DNA from: CAYNWT01 sp964485095
Lineage (GTDB): Bacteria > Planctomycetota > Planctomycetia > Planctomycetales > Planctomycetaceae
Assembly: GCA_964485095.1 (NCBI GenBank)
Contig: CAZAIB010000043.1
Span: 1-44,092 of the forward strand
Direction: 5' to 3'
Length of the DNA: 44,092 nt
The notes under the pieces are model-generated. The model did not search any database. It was not told the origin of the DNA and was given only the letters and a program-made list of their open reading frames with translations. The stretch's first letter is position 1; every line of letters starts with the position of its first letter. Shown here piece after piece: positions 33,170-38,651 of the stretch. The translations under genes and the position numbers were made by a program.

Positions 33170-33487
33170 CTACTGGGCCGGAACCGCGTTGCTAAGTTCG
33201 GCCACTTTGCTCGCATGAATCCAGTCGGACATGCCGGGCTTCCAAACCATGGCGTCGCCTGGCATCGCCTGTGTTGCAAGTGACTGCCTGAGCCCGTTGG
33301 TTGGGAACGGGCCGAACTGTTGACCGTTATAGGCCACCATCCACACAGCTGCTGAGTCATCGGCGATGTTCTGGTCGTGGAACTGCTTGGTCTCTTCGTA
33401 GAGAAACTGGCCGCACTCGCGGCAACGGACGCAGTTGGCGGGCACTTGTTCGCCGCACTGGCAGGTTTTAAGGGAGGGCGAATTCAT
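33170..33487 (-). CDS. Small zinc-ribbon plus GYF_2-domain protein
   Basis: From ATG 33487 the protein has 105 residues. The N-terminus contains five cysteines (9, 11, 19, 22, 25) in a zinc-ribbon-like pattern CQCGEQVP...CVRCRECGQFL. The C-terminal half is a GYF_2-type domain (AVWMVAYNGQQFGPFPTNGLRQSL...MPGDAMVWKPGMSDWIHASKVAEL), a fold that binds proline-rich peptides. Planctomycete genomes contain many such small proteins. A TTG 7 codons upstream is less likely. No clear Shine-Dalgarno site is present. Function unknown; a related module occurs in the kinase at 5994-7622. Confidence 0.65.
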   Translation of the reverse strand: MNSPSLKTCQCGEQVPANCVRCRECGQFLYEETKQFHDQNIADDSAAVWMVAYNGQQFGPFPTNGLRQSLATQAMPGDAMVWKPGMSDWIHASKVAELSNAVPAQ

Positions 33488-33681
33488 CAGATCAGTAAGC
33501 AGGACCAACGGCGGATGTCAGCCACTGGTTTGGCAAATCCTGTTCCAACCCGTGTTTCAGTAGGTGCAGACCAGCTGTTTCAAAGGAAGCGCGCGATTCG
33601 GAGGGCAAGATAGGTATGGCTCAACGACAGTGCGCTATTTTGCTGCGGCAGTTTGCAACATTTCGGCCATTCGCGCCTGCG

Positions 33682-34203
33682 TTACGCAGACTGCCGAGCC
33701 TCAATGGTGGCCAGTGACTTGGCAACGCTCATCTTGGCGTCATGCGCCTTCATGATGGTTTCGCCAAACACTTCGGCTCGCGGCAGACCCGGGAGAATCA
33801 GCAAGGTGTCGCCGGACTCAGAAAGGAGTTCCAGGTCGGAGGCTTCGTAGAAAGCCTGGCCGCCTCGTTGGCTGGTCTGAACTCCACGAACTTCGTCCAG
33901 CTTGACGGTGCCCGAACGCTTGCGTCCGATGAGTGACCAGATTTCGACGGCGTTGTTTGTCAGGACGTACTTGTCGCCAAACAAAAACTTCACGCCGTAT
34001 AGAAGCAGGCCAATCGGGGCAGTCGGCAAGATGAATAGCAGGCGAGACAGTTTGGGCCCCAGAACCGGCACCTTGACTGGAATCGAATCGTAGAGGCTGC
34101 CCAGAAGACGTCCCAATCCACCCGCACAGATGGACGGATAGACGGTCATTATCTGGTTATCGCCGGTGCTGACACCTGAAATCGCTTGGGGTCGATTCGA
34201 CAT
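33682..34203 (-). CDS. Membrane protein with bacterial PH-like domain, unknown function
   Basis: The 173-residue product has a hydrophobic stretch (LSRLLFILPTAPIGLLLYGVKFLF, about 52-75) and then a PH-like segment (DKYVLTNNAVEIWSLIGRKRSGTVKLDEVRGVQTSQ...ASDLELLSESGDTLLILPGLPRAE) of the bPH_2 kind found in many bacterial membrane proteins. ATG 34203 is the first codon. The gene lies at the distal edge of the integron-like cassette array, on the same strand as the cassettes. About 15 bases before its start is a poor RYYYAAC-like core, so it could be an old cassette, but I cannot show that. Confidence 0.55.
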   Translation of the reverse strand: MSNRPQAISGVSTGDNQIMTVYPSICAGGLGRLLGSLYDSIPVKVPVLGPKLSRLLFILPTAPIGLLLYGVKFLFGDKYVLTNNAVEIWSLIGRKRSGTVKLDEVRGVQTSQRGGQAFYEASDLELLSESGDTLLILPGLPRAEVFGETIMKAHDAKMSVAKSLATIEARQSA

Positions 34204-34508
34204 CTACGGACCACTCACTCAAAACCTGTTTCTACGTACCGGGGAGAATATCAAACGGCTGGAACCGATTCCACTACGCCCAACGGCCAGAAACCGGGGA
34301 TTCTCGACGGTGAGACTGTGGTAAATGGGTTTTAGCAACTGGTGTGCGTCTGAACTTATCACCAGTTGAGACAGGTTTTGTGAAAGTCCACCCCGGTTAG
34401 CACGTCGCTCGGGTTCTGGCCGGCGGCGGCATGAACGACGAAGAAGTTCACCACCCCAGTGAGAATCGACCACAAGCGAATGCGTACCCGCAGGGCGTTT
34501 GCGTAAAA
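34204..34508. other. Non-coding stretch at distal end of cassette array
   Basis: About 305 bases with no convincing gene. It contains a perfect 9-bp hairpin CAACTGGTG/CACCAGTTG (34336-34368), a GTTTCTACG (34228-34236) resembling the inner arm of nearby attC sites, and a GCCCAAC at about 34277. These may be pieces of a decayed attC for the DUF2625 cassette, but the arrangement is too long for a normal site. Confidence 0.4.
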
Positions 34509-34519
34509 CTATGTTGGGC
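34498..34519 (-). repeat. attC right end (partial), after the DUF2625 gene
   Basis: TTTGCGTAAAACTATGTTGGGC matches the right ends of the other sites. The core GTTGGGC is at 34513-34519. The TAG stop of the DUF2625 gene lies in the same site (34509-34511), which is common in cassette genes. A matching left end could not be placed with confidence. Confidence 0.6.
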
Positions 34520-35183
34520 CGTTGAGCTGCCGAGCCATTTCGAATTGTAAGTTGAAAGCCTCCTGAGCCGGCACCGAACGGCGATGGCGTGAGTCGAGGC
34601 TATCAGCCTCGGCCCAAAGGAATGGATAGAAGCTGATTGAGCGATCTGGAGACAAATTGGAGACCTCGGCTACCCAATCGGTCCAACGGAAATCGGTATA
34701 GAATGCCTGGAGGTCGCCGGAAAAGGCCCAAAGCACGAAATCAGTGTAACCCATGCCTAACGGCTCCCAGCAGAGTGTATCGGGAGCAAAGTAGTGAACG
34801 TTGCCCGCGTCGTCGCCAAGAGCACCGCCATTGATTGCAAAAAATCCGCCTGCAGCATCATCAGCTACAAGGAGTAACGATGGACGTGACGCGTCGGCCA
34901 TCGTGCCGCAGTCACGATTCCACTGCGGAAGGGAACGCGTGAAATCAGGGCAACCGCCGCCAAGTATGCGAAGCCAGCCGTGATCGACAGTGATTCCGCC
35001 CGATTCGTAGACGATGGCGCCCATCGGCGATCGCGTGGTAACTTGCGTCGCGAGCAAAGCTTCCGCGCGAGTTGATTCAACAGCGGGAAAAACAGTCAAC
35101 TCGTTTGTTGCCTCGGCAATCCACGATTGAACCTCGGGCCAACGAGGGTCAGCGAGTTCGATTAGCTCGTGGATGGATCGCAT
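34509..35183 (-). CDS. DUF2625 family protein (cassette gene 1)
   Basis: This 224-residue protein matches what I know of DUF2625: start MRSIHELIELADPRWPEVQSWIAEA, then LLATQVTTRSPMGAIVYESGGITVDHGWLRILGGGCPDF, NRDCGTM, ADDAAGGFFAINGGALGDDAGNVHYFAPDTLCWEPLGMGYTDFVLWAFSGDLQAFY. DUF2625 is found in scattered bacteria and has no known function. The protein is soluble, without signal peptide. Its ATG is 12 bases from an attC left end (35195) and its stop codon is inside the next attC, so it fits a cassette tightly. No Shine-Dalgarno site is clear. Only the family, not a role, can be stated. Confidence 0.75.
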   Translation of the reverse strand: MRSIHELIELADPRWPEVQSWIAEATNELTVFPAVESTRAEALLATQVTTRSPMGAIVYESGGITVDHGWLRILGGGCPDFTRSLPQWNRDCGTMADASRPSLLLVADDAAGGFFAINGGALGDDAGNVHYFAPDTLCWEPLGMGYTDFVLWAFSGDLQAFYTDFRWTDWVAEVSNLSPDRSISFYPFLWAEADSLDSRHRRSVPAQEAFNLQFEMARQLNGPT

Positions 35184-35194
35184 TATGCCAGGTC

Positions 35195-35360
35195 GTGCAG
35201 CGGAAGGTTTTTAACACACCTCCTGAACGAATGGTATTGGAGCCCAGTACCGAACGAATCGAACGATGCCTGAACTACGAAAGATTTTACCAGAGCCAGC
35301 CCGCGTCGCCAAACAGGGAAGGTGTGCCCGAAGGCTCTTTGCGTAAAAACCATGTTGTCC
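35195..35360 (-). repeat. attC-like site between cassette genes 1 and 2
   Basis: 166 bases. Left: degenerate core GTGCAGC, then GGAAGGTTTTTA. Right: TTTGCGTAAAAACCATG and core GTTGTCC. The arms GGTTTTTA and TAAAAACC pair. The inner part shares CGATGCCTGAACTACG (35264-35279) and following bases with the site at 37778-37914. Confidence 0.65.
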
Positions 35361-35370
35361 GCCCCGCGAC

Positions 35371-35850
35371 CTATTCACGGTAAGGAGAATCGAAAGGCTC
35401 TACGAAAAGGCCAGAGTCCGTGGCGTGCTGGATTGCAGAAGGGCATTTGCACGCAATGCCGACGTACATGTAGTAGTCGTGGCCAAAATGAAGAAATGCA
35501 GATTCGCATTCCAAGCGGCACCAAACCTCCGAACGCAGGTTGAGCCGGACAATGTCGGCACAAGTGAGCAGATTGCAGGAGTGTCCGTTTGCCAGCGTCA
35601 GAGCCGAGCTATTGAAGCCACCATGATTCTCAAGGCCTGCGATTAAGAGCGTATCGACGCCAGCATCAGTTAAGAACGTGATTGCAGATGATACGTACGC
35701 GTTCTCGATGCGCAGGTATTCGGCGGGTGTGAGCACGTGGTCATTGAATGCATTGCCGATGTCACCAACGCCAATCCAGTCGTCGCGAGTGAAAGCACCC
35801 GAGGCGTCGCGGAACCGAGGATCGTATTTGGTTACGCGAAACTGGAACAT
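35371..35850 (-). CDS. Unknown small protein (cassette gene 2)
   Basis: The 159-residue protein starts FQFRVTKYDPRFRDASGAFTRDDWIGVGDIG and ends HFGHDYYMYVGIACKCPSAI...GLFVEPFDSPYRE. I believe I have seen relatives annotated only as hypothetical proteins in varied bacteria, often with the same start and end, but no Pfam name comes to mind and no function can be assigned. It looks soluble, acidic and globular, with no signal peptide. The ATG is 13 bases from the left core of the next attC, and the stop is 10 bases after the previous one. Such a lone, function-free gene in an attC frame is typical of integron cassettes. Confidence 0.7.
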   Translation of the reverse strand: MFQFRVTKYDPRFRDASGAFTRDDWIGVGDIGNAFNDHVLTPAEYLRIENAYVSSAITFLTDAGVDTLLIAGLENHGGFNSSALTLANGHSCNLLTCADIVRLNLRSEVWCRLECESAFLHFGHDYYMYVGIACKCPSAIQHATDSGLFVEPFDSPYRE

Positions 35851-35862
35851 TCAGCTGGGAGC

Positions 35863-36070
35863 GGACAACGGAACGTTTTACGACACCGCCTCTCGCCGAA
35901 GCCAACAAGCGTCGCAACACAAATCAGTTTACCAAAAAGAAACTACGTTGCCAAAGAGGCGGTGCCCGCGGCGCGGCAAACCAAAACACGCCATCGAAGC
36001 GGTCAAACGGTGCAAACCCAACGATGCTCCAACGACGAAGCCGCGGCCTTGCGTAAACACCATGTTGGGC
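35863..36070 (-). repeat. attC-like site between cassette genes 2 and 3
   Basis: 208 bases. Left core GGACAAC, then GGAACGTTTTACGACACC. Right: TTGCGTAAACACCATG with core GTTGGGC (36064-36070). The inner half (35901-35958, GCCAACAAGCGTCGCAACAC and on) is nearly identical to 36623-36680. The length is unusual for an attC. Confidence 0.65.
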
Positions 36071-36071
36071 G

Positions 36072-36572
36072 TCAGGCCCGCGCTGGAAGAAGCGGCAAAA
36101 CGGCATCCTTCTCGGGGTATGCGCAAACGGTCGCAAAGTTTCGGTGGGCATCGGTTGGGATTGCACCATACCGAACGAATAGTTTAACGACGGAGGTTTC
36201 GATGGGGCGGCGTAAGAAGTAGCGATGGAACGGCGTTACCGACTCCCGGTCGAGTGAATTGGGGTCAGCGCCGGAGTCGAGAAGCAATGCGATGGTGTCA
36301 GCGCATCCCGTCCGCGCCGCAAAATGTAGAGGAGTCCATTGCTCGCGATCAGGAGTGTTTACGGCGCAGCCATTGGCCAGCAGGACGCGCACGACGTCCG
36401 TATTGGGCGGCCACATGATTGGGTTCAAGACGTAATGCAGCGCATTCCAACTGTCGGAATTGGCGGTGCAACTGATGTCGTGACCAGCAGAAATTGCGGT
36501 CAGAACTGCGGCGGGGTCGGCATCGTCGGAGAAAACGATGTCGCCAAAGATTGCATCGTAGTCTGTGGCCAT
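36072..36572 (-). CDS. Ankyrin-repeat protein (cassette gene 3)
   Basis: The 166-residue protein contains at least three ankyrin-type repeats: DSWNALHYVLNPI...NTDVVRVLLANGCAVNTPDREQ, WTPLHFAARTGCADTIALLLDSGADPNSLDRES, and VTPFHRYFLRRPIETSVVKLFVRYGAIPTD. These 33-residue helical modules bind other proteins. No enzymatic domain or signal peptide is attached. In bacterial mobile arrays, ankyrin proteins often have roles in toxin neutralisation or host interaction, but nothing here decides this. The ATG is 12 bases before an attC left core (36584) and the stop adjoins the core GTTGGGC. Confidence 0.8.
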   Translation of the reverse strand: MATDYDAIFGDIVFSDDADPAAVLTAISAGHDISCTANSDSWNALHYVLNPIMWPPNTDVVRVLLANGCAVNTPDREQWTPLHFAARTGCADTIALLLDSGADPNSLDRESVTPFHRYFLRRPIETSVVKLFVRYGAIPTDAHRNFATVCAYPEKDAVLPLLPARA

Positions 36573-36583
36573 GGTTGCCTGAT

Positions 36584-36680
36584 GCCCAACGGAAGATTTT
36601 TACGACACCGCTTTTCATCGAAGCCAACAAGCGTCGCAACACCAAACAGTTTACCAAAGAGAACCCACGTTGCCAAAGAG
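36584..36680 (-). repeat. attC-like site truncated by inserted DNA
   Basis: Left core GCCCAAC, then GGAAGATTTTTACGACACC. The next 90 bases follow the site at 35863 closely up to CCAAAGAG at 36680, where the match stops. The right end with GTTRRRY is missing; what follows is the REP pair and group II intron remnant. Confidence 0.65.
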
Positions 36681-36730
36681 ATAATGTTTTTGAGATCAGC
36701 GTATTGGCGTCAGTTCATGAAACCACATCT

Positions 36731-36974
36731 TGTTTGTAGTACCGGCTTCAGCCGGAATTCGTCGCTGGAAACACAACTGTTAGATTTGAACGGAGTGATC
36801 GATGTGTCATCTTTCTGCCTATAGCTCATGCCCATCAATTATGTCTAGTGAGAAGAAAAACACGACGACAACGAAAAGCACATTTGAAGAAGCACGAAGG
36901 ATCACGACTCAAATACTGGTTATGGGCAGTGCATGATTCCATGCCAAACCCGGCTGAAGCCGGTACTACAAACA
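36731..36974. repeat. Pair of inverted REP-like repeats
   Basis: A 25-base sequence starting TGTTTGTAGTACCGGC (36731-36755) returns as perfect inverted copy at 36950-36974. Each copy includes the palindrome CCGGCT-TC-AGCCGG, so each can form its own hairpin. The 194 bases between have no recognisable gene. This looks like a BIME/MITE-like pair of REP sequences. Confidence 0.75.
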
Positions 36975-36984
36975 GGAAACACAG

Positions 36985-37386
36985 TTGCATAGGGCAGTGC
37001 GTGAGATCACATCTCGCAACCGAGGCATTTCATTTAATCACATGGTGACCGAACTGAGTCGTTACCTTCGCGGCTGGATGGGTTATTTTGGCTTGAGTTC
37101 GACGAAGCGAATCTGGCCGCCCATTGACGGTTGGATACGTCGCCGAGTTCGTATGTGCCTTTGGAAGCAGTGGCGTCTCCCACGTACGCGCATCCGGAGT
37201 TGGCTGCAACTGGGCGTCGATCGAAAGCTGGCGATGACTCACGGAGCCAGCCGTAAAGGCTACTGGCGTTTATCCAAAACGCTGGGTGGTCACTGCGGCG
37301 TGACATAGCAGTGGCTCCGAGAACAAGGATTTGTGTTTCTCAGATACCTGTGGGGAGATCTTGCTCCTCTTCGACGAACCGCCTGA
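36985..37386 (+). pseudogene. ltrA: Group II intron reverse transcriptase/maturase, C-terminal remnant with in-frame stop
   Basis: The frame encodes VREITSRNRGISFNHMVTELSRYLRGWMGYFGL...WIRRRVRMCLWKQWRLPRTRIRSWLQLGV...ASRKGYWRLSKTLGGHCGVT, the maturase X domain of group II intron proteins. An amber codon (TAG, 37306-37308) interrupts it; the same frame then continues QWLREQGFVFLRYLWGDLAPLRRTA to TGA at 37384-37386 inside domain V, which is the usual end of such proteins. No HNH endonuclease domain follows. The reverse transcriptase domain upstream is gone, so the element cannot move by itself. Confidence 0.85.
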
Positions 37387-37410
37387 TGCGGACCCGCATG
37401 TCAGGTGGTG
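37376..37410 (+). ncRNA. Group II intron domain V
   Basis: A 9-bp lower stem (37378-37386 with 37401-37409), a two-base bulge TG, an upper stem TGCG/CGCA and a four-base loop fit domain V, the catalytic core of group II introns. It overlaps the maturase stop codon, as is common. Confidence 0.7.
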
Positions 37411-37476
37411 TGGGAGGGGACAGCCCAAAGGCTGTTCCCTATCCCGATTTGCACGACCGCTGCGCAATCAAACGAA

Positions 37477-37761
37477 TCAGCAATCGAATGGCACTGTCAA
37501 GTCACGAATTCGTTTGTCGTTGGCGTCAAACTCGGCTTCGCGCATAACGTCCCGTGGGTCGTTGCGAGCCATCACGACTAGACGATTGAACGCAACGGAA
37601 TCGCCGAACGCGGCGAACACGATACAGCGTAGCACACGCGGGATGAAAGAGTCGCTGGAGTCGGCCAATTCACCAAGTGATTTTAGTGCCGCAGCCGCCG
37701 ATTCCGCGTCAAAGTCAGCCGCCACCTTGCGCGCAATGTCGTCAGGAATTGAGTTGACCAT
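37477..37761 (-). CDS. Unknown small protein (cassette gene 4)
   Basis: The 94-residue protein (MVNSIPDDIARKVAADFDAESAAAALKSLGELADSSDS...FAAFGDSVAFNRLVVMARNDPRDVMREAEFD...) is helical, soluble and rich in Asp/Ala. I do not recognise a family. The ATG lies 16 bases before the attC left core at 37778. The expected core after its stop has been lost through the intron insertion just to the left. Coding is supported by codon pattern and position within the array only; it could be spurious, though the other frames here are worse. Confidence 0.55.
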   Translation of the reverse strand: MVNSIPDDIARKVAADFDAESAAAALKSLGELADSSDSFIPRVLRCIVFAAFGDSVAFNRLVVMARNDPRDVMREAEFDANDKRIRDLTVPFDC

Positions 37762-37777
37762 CGGAATGACTGAGGGC

Positions 37778-37914
37778 GTATAACGGAAGGTTTTTACGAC
37801 ACCGCCCTAAACGAAGCGAGCGATGCCTGAACTACGGAAGATTGTACCAAGGCCAGCGAGCGTTAACAAAGAGCGAAGGTGTGCCGAAGGCCTAGCGTAA
37901 AAACCATGTTAGGC
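37778..37914 (-). repeat. attC-like site between cassette genes 4 and 5
   Basis: 137 bases and the most attC-like. Left core GTATAAC, then GGAAGGTTTTTACGACACC; right end TAGCGTAAAAACCATG with core GTTAGGC (37908-37914). The 10-bp inner arms GGTTTTTACG and CGTAAAAACC-like pair. The middle shares CGATGCCTGAACTACG (37821-37836) with the site at 35195-35360. Confidence 0.7.
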
Positions 37915-37930
37915 GACCGGTGCGTCCAGA

Positions 37931-38212
37931 TCAGTGCCCAAATCGGCAGACGAGCATATGCCCGGAATCTTCATGTACGTACTCGGCCTTCCAGTAGTGT
38001 GGGTCATCAACATCGCGGTACACAACCGCATCGGGTAGTGAATCGCGCGAGTTGCAGCGAAACGGATGCCGGAGGGCTACGGCGACGGTTGTGGCAGAGG
38101 GCCAGCCACGCCACGTTTCGACGACCACATTACCAGCGTCCAATTCCGCGTCGAGCAACGGGCGGAGTTTTGGGGTCAGGGCGTCAATGTCCTCAGGAAA
38201 CGGTTGCGACAT
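37931..38212 (-). CDS. Unknown small protein (cassette gene 5)
   Basis: From ATG 38212 the product has 93 residues: MSQPFPEDIDALTPKLRPLLDAELDAGNVVVETWRGWPSATTVAVALRHPF...VYRDVDDPHYWKAEYVHEDSGHMLVCRFG. The LLDAELDAGN..VE segment recalls small uncharacterised proteins of varied bacteria, but I cannot name a family. It is soluble and acidic. An in-frame upstream start (38308) would cross the core site GCCTAAC (38228-38234) and is rejected. It is the first cassette of the array if cassettes are counted in their direction of transcription. Confidence 0.65.
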   Translation of the reverse strand: MSQPFPEDIDALTPKLRPLLDAELDAGNVVVETWRGWPSATTVAVALRHPFRCNSRDSLPDAVVYRDVDDPHYWKAEYVHEDSGHMLVCRFGH

Positions 38213-38227
38213 GTTTTGATCTAGGTC

Positions 38228-38234
38228 GCCTAAC
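38228..38234 (-). other. Terminal recombination core GCCTAAC at proximal end of array
   Basis: On the minus strand this reads GTTAGGC, preceded by CACCAT, giving CCATGTTAGGC, the same extended core as the attC right ends but in reverse orientation. It is where an attI site would be expected. No integrase gene follows; 210 bases on lies a tRNA gene. The bases 38235-38409 hold only short inverted repeats (TGTCCG/CGGACA). Confidence 0.5.
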
Positions 38235-38409
38235 ATGGTGATTGTCCGACAGCCTGTCGCAAAATACGGACAGCTTGGGCGGACTGGGAATATCAGGATA
38301 CCCTTCACTGGAAAAGCCTGACAAGGTTCTAACGGTGGGGCAAGTGGTTCCCAGTTCGCATTGATTGCTGCGTCAACTCCGTTGAGCGGAAAGCGCCGCG
38401 CATGAAGAA

Positions 38410-38445
38410 GGCCGCGAAACCTGGTGATTTACCAGGCTTGCGGCC
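38410..38445 (-). terminator. Hairpin terminator of the tRNA-Gln gene
   Basis: GGCCGCGAAACCTGGT and ACCAGGCTTGCGGCC form a long GC-rich hairpin with a 5-base loop, starting 3 bases after the tRNA. On the minus strand it is followed by a pyrimidine run (TTCTTC), so it can act as an intrinsic terminator. Confidence 0.75.
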
Positions 38446-38447
38446 AT

Positions 38448-38519
38448 TTACCCTGCAGGGACTCGAACCCCAAATTACAGAACCAGAATCTGTTGTGTTA
38501 CCAATTACACCACAGGGTA
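38448..38519 (-). tRNA. tRNA-Gln (anticodon CUG)
   Basis: A full cloverleaf on the minus strand: acceptor TACCCTG/CAGGGTA, D-stem GTGT/ACAC, anticodon stem ACAGA/TCTGT around loop TTCTGGT with anticodon CTG (38484-38486), and the T-loop TTCGAGT. Two G-U-type pairs occur in the T-stem. CCA is not encoded; the discriminator is A. Confidence 0.93.
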
Positions 38520-38651
38520 GTGAAACGAGATCTTAGGAAGTCTGCGGGCCTTCGCCAAGTTCTCGTTTGAGTGAATCGGCCGGATTGCACGCCCGCCTTC
38601 AGCAAATCGCTTGCTCAGAACAGATTTGTCACAGGCTGCCCAAGAATCACG

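Larger units (their letters stand above)
36985..37447 (+). mobile_element. Group II intron remnant (3' part) inside the cassette array
   Basis: The remnant consists of the C-terminal end of the intron-encoded maturase, a domain V (37376-37410) with a 9-bp stem ACCGCCTGA/TCAGGTGGT, inner TGCG/CGCA and a two-base bulge, and a domain VI-like stem (GGGAGGGGACAGCC / GGCTGTTCCC), ending CCCTATCCCGAT at about 37447. The 5' part of the intron and the first two thirds of the maturase are missing. It is on the plus strand, opposite to all cassette genes. Confidence 0.75.
34494..38234 (-). other. Integron-like gene cassette array without integrase (CALIN candidate)
   Basis: Five short minus-strand genes (34509-35183, 35371-35850, 36072-36572, 37477-37761, 37931-38212) are each bounded by core sites. 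Left edges (plus strand) read GCCCAAC, GCCTAAC, or degenerate forms (GTATAAC, GGACAAC, GTGCAGC), followed in four of five cases by GGAA and a variant of GGTTTTTACG. Right edges read TTGCGTAAAAACCATGTT plus (A/G)GGC or GTCC. The outer and inner pairs are complementary, which is the R''-L''...L'-R' plan of integron attC sites. Each gene starts 10-17 bases from a core. The spacers are 137-208 bp, longer than many attCs but within the known range or somewhat above. No tyrosine recombinase lies in the window. Confidence 0.75.

Noticed and set aside
33617..33690. GCTCAAC core-like sequence before the PH-like gene stop
   Set aside because: No inner arms and no matching GTTRRRY end; a seven-base match is expected by chance.
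34277..34519. GCCCAACGG at about 34277 as left end of the DUF2625 attC
   Set aside because: It is not followed by the GGTTTTTACG-type arm and would give a site of about 240 bases; only the right end is accepted.
36848..37048. Open frame upstream of the maturase remnant as its missing N-terminus
   Set aside because: Product has no reverse transcriptase motif and crosses one arm of the REP pair.
35195..37914. CRISPR array made of the repeated spacers
   Set aside because: The repeats are long, imperfect and inverted, the intervals contain genes of different sizes, and no cas genes are present.
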